A DNA stretch of 42,300 nucleotides from JACPJP01 sp964650285 (GCA_964650285.1 CAZYSP010000010.1:1-42300), one strand, 5' to 3'; positions 7,497 through 16,805 are shown, numbered from the stretch's first letter. The notes: generated by a model from the sequence alone, not told the origin. Made by a program: numbers and translations.

Positions 7497-8423
7497 TTAC
7501 CTTTTCTTCTTGACCTTCTTCTTTTTCTTGATTTCTTTCTCAAGCTTCAGTTCATCAAGAAGTTCCTTGTACCTGTTTCTTATTGTAACTTCTGTCACAC
7601 CAGCAACATCTGCAACTTCTCTTTGGGTTCTCTTTTCCCCATGCAATAAAGCAGCAACATACAAAGCTGCTGCAGCTATTCCAGTAGGACCGCGGCCAGA
7701 TGTAAGCTCTGCTTTCTGTGCCTTCTCAAGAATTTCAATTGAATTGCTCTGAGTTTCAGCACTTAATTTTAATGAAGAAGCAAACCTTGCAATATAATCT
7801 GCTGGATTGCTTGGTAATATTGTTATGCCTAGTTCCCTTGTAACAAATCTGTAAGTCCTTCCAATCTCTTTCTTCTCTATACCAGAAGCCTCTGAAAGCT
7901 CATCTAGTGTCCTGGGAACATCATGCCTTCTGCATGCAGCATATAAAGCTCCTGCTACCACGCTTTCCATACTTCTTCCCCTTACTAAGCCACGCTGTAC
8001 AGCCAAGGTATAAATCCTAGCACTCTCTTCCTCAACAGATCTTGGCAATTTCAAAAAAGAGCTTACCCTTTTTAGCTCTGCCAATGCTAATTTAAGGTTT
8101 CTTTCAATAGCCGTAGAAATTCTGTACTGCCATTTCCTTAATCTGAAGAATTTGTTTCTTTCCCTTCCACCTAGCTTAAACAAATCAGCTTTCTGTCCTA
8201 CTTCTGTACCTAAGCCATGGTCATACTGTGTATAAGTCATAGGAGCGCCTGCCCTTCTCCTTTCACCATCTTCGCTGTCAAATTCTCTCCATTCTTGTGT
8301 AAAGTCAACCATCTTCTCTTCTATAACTAAACCGCAATCTTTACAAATAATCTCTCCACGTTCTTTATTCCAGTTTAAGTTTATACCCCCGCATTCAGGG
8401 CATTTCTTGACTAATTCCGGCAT
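7497..8423 (-). CDS. tfb: Transcription initiation factor TFB
   Basis: Archaeal homologue of TFIIB, which joins TBP-bound promoter DNA to RNA polymerase. The N-terminal zinc ribbon has C8, C11, C27 and C30. The B-reader/linker follows (QEWREFDSEDGERRRAGAP), then two cyclin-like repeats, each starting around LKLPRSVEEESARIY and LKLSAETQSNSIEI. The family C-terminal helix (VTEVTIRNRYKELLDEL) is present, followed by a lysine-rich tail. At 308 residues it is a normal length. It is divergent from the Trm112-like gene across a 184-bp region. Confidence 0.97.
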   Translation of the reverse strand: MPELVKKCPECGGINLNWNKERGEIICKDCGLVIEEKMVDFTQEWREFDSEDGERRRAGAPMTYTQYDHGLGTEVGQKADLFKLGGRERNKFFRLRKWQYRISTAIERNLKLALAELKRVSSFLKLPRSVEEESARIYTLAVQRGLVRGRSMESVVAGALYAACRRHDVPRTLDELSEASGIEKKEIGRTYRFVTRELGITILPSNPADYIARFASSLKLSAETQSNSIEILEKAQKAELTSGRGPTGIAAAALYVAALLHGEKRTQREVADVAGVTEVTIRNRYKELLDELKLEKEIKKKKKVKKKR

Positions 8424-8552
8424 TTTTAATCACCCAGTCCCATGTTTAATTTAATCATAAAATTAATAAACTACACCCCCCTCTTCATAAAATCAACTTT
8501 ATAAAATAACAATCATAAAACAACAATATTTATAAAGGAAAGTCATTACTAC

Positions 8553-8580
8553 TATATAAACCTTTCGTTCAATATTTAAG
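8553..8580 (+). promoter_or_regulatory. TATA elements of the Trm112-like gene
   Basis: Two TATA-like elements precede the ATG at 8608: TATATAAA at 8553-8560 (predicted start near 8585, short leader) and TATTTAAG at 8573-8580 (predicted start near 8603, leaderless). Which is used cannot be decided by eye. The rest of 8424-8552 is AT-rich upstream DNA shared with the divergent tfb gene. Confidence 0.45.
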
Positions 8581-8607
8581 CTTTTTGCTTGGAAAACCAG
8601 ATTTAAA

Positions 8608-8781
8608 ATGAAAGACCCAATTCCAGAGGACTTATTCGATATCTTAGCATGCCCAATCTGCAGGGCTAATTTGCGCTATACAAAAGACAAGAAAAACCTT
8701 GTCTGCGTCAAATGCAGCCATAAATACCCTATCAGGCAGGGAATACCTATTTTATTGCCTCAAAAAGGCAAAAAAAGGTGA
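8608..8781 (+). CDS. Trm112-like zinc-ribbon protein
   Basis: A 57-residue protein read directly from the sequence. It has two zinc-binding pairs, CPIC in ILACPICRANL and CVKC in LVCVKCSHKYPI, then RQGIPILLP, the pattern of the Trm112/UPF0434 (YcaR) family. In archaea and eukaryotes Trm112 is a small activating partner of several methyltransferases acting on tRNA, rRNA and release factor; a stand-alone zinc ribbon is normal. It is divergent from tfb and its stop lies 11 bp from the convergent phospholipase D-like gene. The methyltransferase partner is not in the window. Confidence 0.85.
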   Translation: MKDPIPEDLFDILACPICRANLRYTKDKKNLVCVKCSHKYPIRQGIPILLPQKGKKR

Positions 8782-8792
8782 AATCTCTAAAA

Positions 8793-9809
8793 TTAAACCA
8801 CTTCTCCCTCACTAAATAGTCTGTTAAATTCACCCACATACTTCTGAGCTAAACCTTCATTATAAATAACCACCATATTCTCATCATTCCTGTTGTTTCC
8901 ACTCCAGCTGTAATTAGGGCTGCCTGTTATTACAATCTTATCATCTATAATTACAAACTTATTATGCATATTGTACTTGTTCCCATCAACCTTAATATCA
9001 ACTCCAAAGTCCCTTAGCCTTTCATATTGTGAATTCATCACATTTCTTTGTCTTCTTTCTATTAAAACAGATACATCAACTCCCTTGATGTCAGCTTTTA
9101 GTAACTCATCTGCTAGTTCTTCATGAGTAAAAGAAAAAGAAGCAACTTTTACTGATTTTTCTGCATTATTTACCAAATTAATAATTTTATTAATGCCTCC
9201 TCCATATTTAAATGTACAATCCTCTGGACAAAAATAATTTTCCACTATTACATTGTTAGAGTTTATTTTATTATATTTGACATTATCTCCAGAAGCATAT
9301 ACACCATTCCATAACTCATTAAACTCGTCTTCATAATTTTCTGCAATAAATCTGGAATTGGTAATTATTATATTATTATTGTTTAATTTTGCCCCATTGT
9401 TAGTTGGGTTCATGCTTCCTGTCAAAACCAAGCCATTATCTATAATGCAGAACTTATTATGCATATACTGCTTTGATTTTGCAATTTTTATTCCAGGACC
9501 TTTAATTTGGCCGTCATAATTTTTATTGTCAACAACAACCTTGACATCTGCGTTATGGCTCTTTTTTGCAATTGCCTTGATTAAATCCTCTAAATCCAGA
9601 TCAAAGAACGCGCAATGAACTGATTTTTCTGCATTATCAATAACATCCCTTATTATTTTGCTACAGTCATCTCTTGGACAGAAATAAACATTTATTTTTA
9701 TTTCATCTTCATAATAATCTTGTGTATTTGCAACATTCCCAGTTAAAGTAATATTGCAACCAGTTATTAATAAAAATACAAAAAAAAGTAGAAATGTAAA
9801 ATATCTCAT
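8793..9809 (-). CDS. Phospholipase D-like lipoprotein
   Basis: Exported protein of the PLD superfamily. It starts with a hydrophobic signal peptide ending in the lipobox LITGC (Cys18), so it is probably lipid-anchored outside the cell. Two complete HKD motifs follow, H117-K119-D124 and H282-K284-D289, each within MHNKF-x-IID, followed by TGS-x-N. The two halves are a tandem duplication, each also starting with a Y-F-C-P-x-D/E-(D)-C stretch. Exported PLD proteins with this layout may be phosphodiesterases or Nuc-like nucleases; DNA degradation for nucleotide salvage would suit a small archaeon, but that is inference. A TATA-like element at about 9827-9837 predicts a leaderless mRNA. Confidence 0.9.
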   Translation of the reverse strand: MRYFTFLLFFVFLLITGCNITLTGNVANTQDYYEDEIKINVYFCPRDDCSKIIRDVIDNAEKSVHCAFFDLDLEDLIKAIAKKSHNADVKVVVDNKNYDGQIKGPGIKIAKSKQYMHNKFCIIDNGLVLTGSMNPTNNGAKLNNNNIIITNSRFIAENYEDEFNELWNGVYASGDNVKYNKINSNNVIVENYFCPEDCTFKYGGGINKIINLVNNAEKSVKVASFSFTHEELADELLKADIKGVDVSVLIERRQRNVMNSQYERLRDFGVDIKVDGNKYNMHNKFVIIDDKIVITGSPNYSWSGNNRNDENMVVIYNEGLAQKYVGEFNRLFSEGEVV

Positions 9810-9859
9810 TTTAGCCCCTAATAACGAAAAATTTAAATATGAGTACTATTCTCAAGTAA

Positions 9860-9945
9860 CAATATGGTTAGACTATCGTTAAGTAATTAACGATAATCTA
9901 TCACCTCTTTTTCCCTAGCAAGGCATTAGCTTTGCTGGGGTTTTA
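9860..9945 (+). ncRNA. Candidate structured small RNA
   Basis: There is no credible gene between 9810 and 9955, but two strong stems follow one another. Stem 1 pairs GGT-TAGA (9866-9872) and TATCGTTA (9874-9881) with TAACGATA (9888-9895), TCTA (9897-9900) and ACC (9903-9905), with one mismatch and a small bulge. Stem 2 pairs 9913-9924 with 9929-9940 (12 pairs including two G-U) around an ATTA loop and is followed by TTTT. A TATA-like element at about 9827-9837 fits a plus-strand start near 9860. The second stem may also serve as a terminator before the convergent protease gene. No known RNA family is recognised. Confidence 0.4.
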
Positions 9946-9955
9946 TGCTCATAAC

Positions 9956-11752
9956 TTATTTTCTTTTCTTTGATTTTACACTTCTTTTTTTCTTCCTATT
10001 CCCAATGATATTAGATACAAAAATCCCTAAAACAATTCCAATTATTAATACAACAAATAATTTTTTATCAATCTTCCCAAACAAATCTGCCCCATTCCTT
10101 CCAGCACTTTTGAAGTATATATCCAGATTACTTAATTCCAGTGCATATTCAGAATAAAGCAATGCTGAGAAAGGATCCGAGTCTTTCAAAGAATTGGCAT
10201 ACTCAAAATAACTATATCCAAGAATAGGAAAGACTCCTTTTTCAGTTTCCTCAACCAGATTTCTTTCAACAACATCCAGCTTCTTATTTATTATGTTACC
10301 AACATTATTTTTTCTTACACCAAAAACACTCAGGATTGCATCGACATTTGCTTTTGCCTTGCTTGCCTTGAAAAGGCATAGCTCATAATTGCTTTCTTCC
10401 AGATCTTTATAGGCATAGCCGAGCTCTTTTCTTGTACTTGCCAGGTTCTGGGGAAGATAAAGCTGGACATATTGCAAACGCTCCTCTACTTCAGAAAGCT
10501 TTGTCATGCATGCATTTTTTATTATTTCATCATTAAAGTCAAATTCTTTTCCTGTATTTTGAAAAAATTGGGACCACAACCTAGCTGAATTAATTCTCTC
10601 CATTGCATAAGCTAAGTTGCGCAAACTCATATTTTTATTATCTATCGTTTCATTAATAAGATTCAAAAGATCATAAGCATCTAGCAGTCTTTCTTTAACA
10701 ACCATATAGGATTCAAGATCTGTTATTGTCATTATTTCCTCATCTTCTATTGTTCTGTCAAAATTTTCTATCTCTAGTCTTAATTCATTTACTTTTTCTA
10801 TTATTTCCTCTTCTGTCAAATTTAATTGCAAAAAGGATAGGTAATTAAATTCTACATTGGCTCCAAAGCAATAGCTTGCAGCCGAATAGTATGTATTTTC
10901 TCCAAATGCTTCCTTGCCCTTAATTGAGAAGTTTATTGCATTTTCTCTTACTTGCTTTATTCTGTCATCCTTAAATGTAAAATTTAAAATTTCGTTTTTT
11001 AATCTTGTACTTCTTGAGCATAACTGAATAGCGAGCATCTTCATTGTATCTTTATAGTCCTGGCTTATTGTCAAATTTGCTTTCTTTTCCCTAAAACTTT
11101 TTCCTGTAAATTCAAATATAGCCTCATCCAAAGTTGCAACTTCTTTAATCTCTATTCCATATTTGTCTGTTAAAACACCCAAATAAAAACTTTCATTTAT
11201 AGTTTCATTTTTTGCAAAGCTTTCATTTACCGTGCCTTCAAATGACTCACCTATAGGTATCAGGACTTTTCTCAACCCTGTTTTATTTGCAGCTTCTATT
11301 TTCGCTTTTAATCCGCCTACAGGCCCGATTAAGCCTCCGGAATTAATAGTCCCTGTCATTGCAACATCTTCATCAAAATCCACATTTTTAATCAATGAGA
11401 ATGTTAAAATAGAAATCGCCGCGCCTGCAGATGGTCCTGCTATAATTGATGATTCTGCAGTTATTGTATAGAAAAAATCGAACTTACCACAATCTATATC
11501 TGCAAAATCACATGCGATTTCTTTAGCAAATCTTGTCGATATTTGAGTATCAACTTTTGTAAGAGGAAAAGTTTCTAAAAAAACTCTTCCAGAGCCTGGC
11601 TTTATTTCGAGATACAGATCTGCAATACCACCATTATATCCATAATCTGTTTCAGTAACTGCCAAAAGCCTCATATGCCCTTCTTTAGCGCTTACAGCAG
11701 GAAGTAAGAGAATTAATACACCAAATATCAAAAAAAACACAATCCTTTTCAT
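9956..11752 (-). CDS. Exported Lon-like (S16) serine protease
   Basis: An archaeal secreted relative of the Lon proteolytic domain. Residues 1-22 are a signal peptide. The S16 domain spans about 27-215 with the Ser-Lys dyad: Ser108 in AGPSAGAAI and Lys149 in GPVGGLKAKIEAA. There is no AAA+ ATPase domain. A long helical region (about 235-540) follows, then a C-terminal membrane segment (about 570-590) and a strongly basic tail, which puts the protease outside the cell on a membrane anchor. Family members are annotated as predicted archaeal serine proteases; the substrate is unknown. It lies 37 bp downstream of topA on the same strand and may be co-transcribed with it. Confidence 0.88.
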   Translation of the reverse strand: MKRIVFFLIFGVLILLLPAVSAKEGHMRLLAVTETDYGYNGGIADLYLEIKPGSGRVFLETFPLTKVDTQISTRFAKEIACDFADIDCGKFDFFYTITAESSIIAGPSAGAAISILTFSLIKNVDFDEDVAMTGTINSGGLIGPVGGLKAKIEAANKTGLRKVLIPIGESFEGTVNESFAKNETINESFYLGVLTDKYGIEIKEVATLDEAIFEFTGKSFREKKANLTISQDYKDTMKMLAIQLCSRSTRLKNEILNFTFKDDRIKQVRENAINFSIKGKEAFGENTYYSAASYCFGANVEFNYLSFLQLNLTEEEIIEKVNELRLEIENFDRTIEDEEIMTITDLESYMVVKERLLDAYDLLNLINETIDNKNMSLRNLAYAMERINSARLWSQFFQNTGKEFDFNDEIIKNACMTKLSEVEERLQYVQLYLPQNLASTRKELGYAYKDLEESNYELCLFKASKAKANVDAILSVFGVRKNNVGNIINKKLDVVERNLVEETEKGVFPILGYSYFEYANSLKDSDPFSALLYSEYALELSNLDIYFKSAGRNGADLFGKIDKKLFVVLIIGIVLGIFVSNIIGNRKKKRSVKSKKRK

Positions 11753-11789
11753 AAATATTAGAGAATGCTACGTTGTTTTTTAATATTTT

Positions 11790-14027
11790 TTATTTTTTGT
11801 CTTGTAATTGGCCTTCTTTATCGCCCTCAACCAATTTTTCAGTATATTTACATTTAGGAAATTGATCACACCCATAAAATTTTCCATATATTGAGCCTCT
11901 TAAAACTATTTTTCCTTCTTTACATTCAGGACATTGCTTCTCTATTTTCCCTTTAGCTATGGCTTTTGCTTCTTTTCCAGCTTCCCCTTCAACATGTTTG
12001 CTCGGACATTTTTTATTCATGCAGAAATCCTGCGGCCTTTTTCCCTTCTTTATCGCTATAACCATTGGGTATTTGCACGTTTCGCATATTTTTTGTGCCG
12101 GCTTTATCAGGGCGTTTGAAGGCAAAGAAAAAGTTGTTTTGCATTTAGGATACAGGTTACAGGCTGCAAAGCTTCCGAATTTTCCTCTTCTTATTTGTAA
12201 ATCCCCTTTGTTGCATACAGGACATTTTCCTAAATTTGATAATGCATCCCTTGTTTCAATATTCGCACTTAATAATTCTTTTCCAATCTCTTTTTCCTGT
12301 TTCTTAAAATCAGACATTATTTCTGTTATTTTTTTCTTAGCCTCACTCAAAACCTCTTCGCTTGTCTTCTTATTTTCCATTATTTGTTCCATTTCCTCTT
12401 CAAAATGTCTTGTAAGGGCTTCATCAACTATCTTTGGAACATGCTTTTCCAATGTTTCAATAGTTTTTATACCTAAATTTGTAGCTTCAATTGCCTTCCC
12501 GCTTACATACCCCCTCTGAAACAATGTATCTATTATTGCTGCCCTTGTTGCTTTTGTCCCGAGATTTTTCTTCTCAAGCTCTTTTATTATAGAAGCAGGT
12601 GTATAGCGTCTTGGAGGAGTTGTTTCTTTGCTGTACAGCTTTATTTTTTTAACTATTACTGCATCATTTTTATTGACTTTTGGCAGTTCTTCCTCCTCAA
12701 TCCTGACATAAGGCTCGTAAAAAACGTGCCACCCTTTTTCCACAGTCCTTGTGCCTTTTGCAATGAAAATTTCATCTTTGCAGTTTATGTCTATAATCAT
12801 GGTTTCCCTTAATGCACTCTCTGCAAATGTTGCCATAAATCTCTTCACAATCAAATCATAAATTTTCTGCTCCCTTTCATTTGCAATTTCTGGAGTGATA
12901 CCTGTCGGATAGATTGCAGGATGTGCAGGATCTGTCTTTCTGCCGTTATTTGGTTTTAGAAATTTTTTTGATAATAATTTTTTTATTAATGATTTATAAT
13001 TAATTTGTTTTGATAATTGAGTTAATATTTTTTTGTATCCTATTTTACCTGGAAGTTGCTGGGAAGAAGTCCTTGGATATGAAATACAACCAGAAGTATA
13101 AAGCTCCTGACCAATCTCCAGAGTTTCTTTAGGGCTTATCTTATGACATCTATATGCTTCTATCTGCAGGCTTGTCAGGTCAAAAGGCACTGGAGGTTGC
13201 TGTTGAAATTGCTTTTTTTCTGCTTTATCTATAATCGCTTTCTTTTCATTCTTAACTTTCTTCATTACCTTGTCTGCTTCTTTCTTGTCCCAAAACTTAT
13301 CTTGCTTATGCCCTGCTATTATATCTCCGGAATTTACATTGCCCTGCAGCTCTATCTGCCAGAATGGAACTGGCTTAAATGCCTTAATCTCTTTTTCCCT
13401 GTCAACAACTATTTTCAAAGTAGGTCCCTGAACGCGGCCAGTTGACATTATTTTAAAGCTGCCTGCTGTTTTTATTGAGGAAGTCAGTGCCCTTGAATAA
13501 TTAATGCCATTAAAGAAATCCAGATGATGCCTTGTGTCCCCTGCTTCTGCCTGCGCCCAGTCCAGGTGCTTATTTTTATTTTCATACGCCTCAATTAAAT
13601 CTGGCTTGGTTAATGTGGAAAATTTCATACGATTTGCATCTTTCCGCTTGCATGCAAAAATAACAATATTTTTTCCAATTACAGAGCCTTCCTGGTCATA
13701 ATCTGTGGCAACAGTGAACTCATTAGCCTCTTTTGCAAGTTTTTTTATTGCAGTAAGGTATTTTTTTGAAAAACCTGATTTCTTGCTTATATCAGAAGAA
13801 GGCTTCCATTCGATATCAAAGACAGGAAAAATCCAACCTTTCTTTTCCTTTTCTCCTAAACCATAAAGATGGCCGACTGCGCACGCTACAACAATATCCT
13901 TTTTTCCCCTAGTTATTTTGTAGTAAGGAACTCCATTAAGGTTCTCCTTAATAGGCTTCCCATCTGCCAAGGCTTCTGCTATACGCTTTGAAGCATTCGG
14001 CTTCTCTGCTATTATGAGTTCGTACAT
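11790..14027 (-). CDS. topA: DNA topoisomerase I (type IA)
   Basis: Relaxes negatively supercoiled DNA through a transient tyrosine-DNA link. The Toprim domain has E8 (IIAEKP) and the metal-binding acids D109, D111 and E113 in ATDYDQEGS, an archaeal variant of DPDREGE. The catalytic tyrosine is Y317 in SYPRTSS. The remaining type IA core follows, and the C-terminus carries three four-cysteine zinc modules (from CPVC, CETC and CPEC). At 745 residues it is complete. The start MYELIIAEKP is the only sensible one. Reverse gyrase features (helicase domain) are absent, so no hyperthermophily is implied. Confidence 0.96.
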   Translation of the reverse strand: MYELIIAEKPNASKRIAEALADGKPIKENLNGVPYYKITRGKKDIVVACAVGHLYGLGEKEKKGWIFPVFDIEWKPSSDISKKSGFSKKYLTAIKKLAKEANEFTVATDYDQEGSVIGKNIVIFACKRKDANRMKFSTLTKPDLIEAYENKNKHLDWAQAEAGDTRHHLDFFNGINYSRALTSSIKTAGSFKIMSTGRVQGPTLKIVVDREKEIKAFKPVPFWQIELQGNVNSGDIIAGHKQDKFWDKKEADKVMKKVKNEKKAIIDKAEKKQFQQQPPVPFDLTSLQIEAYRCHKISPKETLEIGQELYTSGCISYPRTSSQQLPGKIGYKKILTQLSKQINYKSLIKKLLSKKFLKPNNGRKTDPAHPAIYPTGITPEIANEREQKIYDLIVKRFMATFAESALRETMIIDINCKDEIFIAKGTRTVEKGWHVFYEPYVRIEEEELPKVNKNDAVIVKKIKLYSKETTPPRRYTPASIIKELEKKNLGTKATRAAIIDTLFQRGYVSGKAIEATNLGIKTIETLEKHVPKIVDEALTRHFEEEMEQIMENKKTSEEVLSEAKKKITEIMSDFKKQEKEIGKELLSANIETRDALSNLGKCPVCNKGDLQIRRGKFGSFAACNLYPKCKTTFSLPSNALIKPAQKICETCKYPMVIAIKKGKRPQDFCMNKKCPSKHVEGEAGKEAKAIAKGKIEKQCPECKEGKIVLRGSIYGKFYGCDQFPKCKYTEKLVEGDKEGQLQDKK

Positions 14028-14198
14028 AAAGTTCTTAGAAAAAGATATTTAATTTAAAAATGTTTGGAAAAAAATTAATTTTAAAAAAATTATTTCAAAA
14101 TTAAAAAGTAAAAATTATGAAGGAAAAATGATAATTGAAAATTTTTCTTTGACTGACTATACTACATCTTATAAAAATCTAAAAACATATCTATGATT
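14028..14198. other. AT-rich spacer between topA and nadX
   Basis: This 171-bp spacer is extremely AT-rich and holds the topA promoter on the minus strand (TATA-like TTAATTTAAAA stretches at about 14045-14100). No ORF, stable stem or RNA gene could be supported in it. Confidence 0.4.
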
Positions 14199-14987
14199 TT
14201 AAGTCCCAATTTTTACATTATTTTTTATGTTTCTTAATACTTGTATCGCGCTTAATACTGCAAGATAGCTGGTTTTAGGATTTTTACTCGGTAAATTGTC
14301 CGTTTTCAATACTATTTCGCCAAAATCTCCCTTGCACAAAATTTCATGGATATTTGTTTTTGCCTTTGGATCTGCAATTATTTTTATCCCGACATTCTTA
14401 AATCTAGACACCAAGAACAAAGTTGCTGCAACATTGATGTTTTTGGGAAACCCTTCAATTGCTTTTTTTAAATTTCCTTCAAATATTATTTTTTTTGTTT
14501 TTAATTTATTGAGATTAATATTGTTTTTAATTATATATGGTGCATCCCTAAGACCTCTAATGGGTTTGGTTGTTGTAAGAGTTAATGATTTTATTTTGCC
14601 TGAAACAGATTTTATTGCATCCAAGCCCACTATTGCTCCAGACGGTAAATAAATCCTGCAGTTTTTGATTTTGTTGAATAAATTAATGTTCTCTATTATT
14701 CCTCCTGTGCTCATAATCAATAATTTCTTTCCTGTTTTATCTAGATTTTTATTTTTTAATATTTTGCCAACAACATTCTTATTTGCAGACTCTATTATCA
14801 ACTCTGAATTTTTTATTAATTGCTCTATTCCCACATCTTTTGTACTATTCCTTAATTTCTCCTGTAATTTTTCTATATTGTTGCTGTTGACATCACATAA
14901 ATATTTTAACTCAAAACCCTTGGTTTTGTCTATAAATAATGCGAGCTCTGTTCCTATATTTCCGCAGCCTATAATTCCTGTTTTCAT
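14199..14987 (-). CDS. nadX: L-aspartate dehydrogenase
   Basis: Converts L-aspartate to iminoaspartate with NAD(P)+, the first step of de novo NAD synthesis in organisms that use NadX instead of the flavoprotein oxidase NadB. The N-terminal Rossmann motif is GIIGCGNIG (4-12). Family motifs include STGGI, YLPSGAIVGLDAIKS, and the FPKNINVAATLFL block near residue 188. Length (262) is typical. It is the last gene of nadA-nadC-nadX and overlaps the nadC stop by four bases (ATGA), which indicates translational coupling. Its product feeds NadA, encoded two genes upstream. Confidence 0.92.
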   Translation of the reverse strand: MKTGIIGCGNIGTELALFIDKTKGFELKYLCDVNSNNIEKLQEKLRNSTKDVGIEQLIKNSELIIESANKNVVGKILKNKNLDKTGKKLLIMSTGGIIENINLFNKIKNCRIYLPSGAIVGLDAIKSVSGKIKSLTLTTTKPIRGLRDAPYIIKNNINLNKLKTKKIIFEGNLKKAIEGFPKNINVAATLFLVSRFKNVGIKIIADPKAKTNIHEILCKGDFGEIVLKTDNLPSKNPKTSYLAVLSAIQVLRNIKNNVKIGT

Positions 14988-15877
14988 GTTACTTGTAAAG
15001 ACATGTCAAATGATTTTACAGAATGTGTTAAACGCCCAAGAGAAACTATATCAACTCCTGTTTTGGAATATTCTTCTATATTTTCCTGATTTATTCCTCC
15101 GGATGCTTCAAACAATAAATTATCAGTTTTATTTATTTTATCAATAGAATTTTTTATTTCCGTTGGCTTCATATTGTCAAACATAATCGCAAAGAGTTTT
15201 TCTGATTTTAATTTGAAAATTTCTTCTGCAGCTTTTAATGCCTCTTCTTCACTTTTAACTTCAACTTCTATATATTTTATCTCTGCATTTTCAACTGCAA
15301 GCCTTAATGCTTTATCAAAGCCATTATTCAGTATTTTAAGATGAGTATCTTTAATTAATGCAGCATCATTTAAAGTCAGTCTATGTGTTAAGCCATTACC
15401 AACAGAAACAGCTTTTTTATCAAGCAAAGGAAATAGTGTTTTTCTTGTTGCTGCAACAAAGCAATCATTATTTACTGATTTTTTCAGATTATAGGTTAAT
15501 GTAGCTATACCGCTCATTCTCTGCATTATGTTTAGGATTGTCCTTTCATAAGCAAGTATTTTTCTTGCATTTCCATGAATTTCAAGAATAATATCATTAT
15601 TTTTTACTATATCACCATCTTTTTTTAGAATTGTTACTTTTTCTTCTTTTAATATTAAGGAAAGTTCTTCAATACCTGCAATTATTCCATCTTTCCTTGC
15701 AATTATAACAGCTTTTATTTCTTTGTCTTTGTTTATTAAGGAGTTTGTTGTTACATCTCCTCCGTCAAGGTCTTCTTTTATCTTTTCATTGATTATATTT
15801 TTTACATAAGAATAATACTCTTCAGTTTTAAAAAAACTTTTTCTATCCCAAAATTCAAGAACAAGCTTATCTCTCAT
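14984..15877 (-). CDS. nadC: Quinolinate phosphoribosyltransferase
   Basis: Converts quinolinate and PRPP to nicotinate mononucleotide, the third step of de novo NAD synthesis. Visible are EDLDGGDVTTNSLI near the start, RTILNIMQRMSGIAT, the basic substrate site AATRKTLFPLLDKKAV with GNGLTHRLTLND, then EVEVKSEEEA and the phosphate-binding ASGGIN. The ATG at 15877 is preferred, giving 297 residues one base after the nadA stop (TAA-A-ATG). An in-frame TTG at 15886 overlaps nadA. Its 3' end overlaps nadX by four bases. Confidence 0.94.
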   Translation of the reverse strand: MRDKLVLEFWDRKSFFKTEEYYSYVKNIINEKIKEDLDGGDVTTNSLINKDKEIKAVIIARKDGIIAGIEELSLILKEEKVTILKKDGDIVKNNDIILEIHGNARKILAYERTILNIMQRMSGIATLTYNLKKSVNNDCFVAATRKTLFPLLDKKAVSVGNGLTHRLTLNDAALIKDTHLKILNNGFDKALRLAVENAEIKYIEVEVKSEEEALKAAEEIFKLKSEKLFAIMFDNMKPTEIKNSIDKINKTDNLLFEASGGINQENIEEYSKTGVDIVSLGRLTHSVKSFDMSLQVT

Positions 15878-15878
15878 T

Positions 15879-16805
15879 TTATGCAAACTCGAGCATCCTG
15901 TCCAGCGCCTTGCGTGCTTTTGTTATTATTTCCTGTGGTAATATAATCTCATGCTGGTTATTTTCCAAAGAATTTACAACCAATGGTAAAGTGGTGGCTT
16001 TCATGTAAGGACAGATATTGCAGAATGAATGAAAATTCTTATCAGGAGCATCTTCCCTTAACTTTTCTGTCATGCCGCATTCTGTAACAACAATAAAATC
16101 CTGGGCATTATTTGATTTGGCAAATTTTGCCATTCCTCCTGTGCCACAAATATGGTCTGCTATCCCTAATACATCATCCTGGCATTCAGGATGTGCAATT
16201 ATCTTTGTATCTGGATTTTGCTTCTTTAACTCAGTAAGCATCTTTGCACTTAGCTCATGATGTATTGCACAATAACCCTCCCACAAGATTATCTTCTTTT
16301 TTGTTTTTGATTGTACATATTTTCCAAGATTTTTATCTGGTAAAAAGATTATTTCCTCATTTGGCAAAGAATTTACTATTTTCACTGCATTCATTGATGT
16401 GCAGCAAACATCAGACAATGCTTTTATATCCGCATTAGTATTCACATAACTGACAACAGCTGCTTTTGGATGTTCTTTTTTTAATTTCATAAGCTGCTCA
16501 ACACTTGCCATATCGGCTAATGAACAGCCCGCCTCTAAAGTAGGAATCAAAACCGTTTTATCTGGGCTTAATATTTTTGCAGTCTCTGCCATAAACTTAA
16601 CCCCACAAAAAACAATTACATCGGCATCTGTTTTAGCTGCCTGCTTGGACAGCTCTAACGAGTCACCAATAAAATCGGCAATTTTATACATATCCGGAAT
16701 TTGATAATTATGGACAAGAATAACTGCGTTTCTTTGCTTTTTTAATTTTAGAACTCTCTCTATAAGATTCTCTGTATTTTCCGTCACAGCTTGTCGAAGT
16801 TGCAT
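15879..16805 (-). CDS. nadA: Quinolinate synthase
   Basis: Condenses iminoaspartate with dihydroxyacetone phosphate to quinolinate, using a [4Fe-4S] cluster. The three cluster cysteines are in the expected places: CGVKFMAET, the CC in SDVCCTSMNA, and CNICPYMKATT near the C-terminus. Family blocks LVHNYQIPD, GDSLELS, HPECQ and CGTGGMAKFA are present. It is first in nadA-nadC-nadX. A TATA-like TTTTAAAAG at about 16826-16834 lies 25-30 nt before the ATG, so the mRNA is probably leaderless. The NAD-kinase-like/winged-helix gene starts 130 bp away on the opposite strand and is a candidate regulator. Confidence 0.95.
   Translation of the reverse strand: MQLRQAVTENTENLIERVLKLKKQRNAVILVHNYQIPDMYKIADFIGDSLELSKQAAKTDADVIVFCGVKFMAETAKILSPDKTVLIPTLEAGCSLADMASVEQLMKLKKEHPKAAVVSYVNTNADIKALSDVCCTSMNAVKIVNSLPNEEIIFLPDKNLGKYVQSKTKKKIILWEGYCAIHHELSAKMLTELKKQNPDTKIIAHPECQDDVLGIADHICGTGGMAKFAKSNNAQDFIVVTECGMTEKLREDAPDKNFHSFCNICPYMKATTLPLVVNSLENNQHEIILPQEIITKARKALDRMLEFA

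Noticed and set aside
9864..9890. Mini-ORF MVRLSLSN within the candidate small RNA
   Set aside because: Only eight codons, and it falls in the first stem; no link to a regulated gene is visible.
9900..9907. ATCACCTC, identical to the 3' end of archaeal 16S rRNA (anti-Shine-Dalgarno)
   Set aside because: An eight-base match is easily chance, and no other 16S sequence is nearby.
14100..14198. Possible C/D box small RNA (ATGATAA and CTGA-like boxes)
   Set aside because: The box C match is imperfect, no terminal stem or second box pair was found, and AT-rich DNA yields such matches often.
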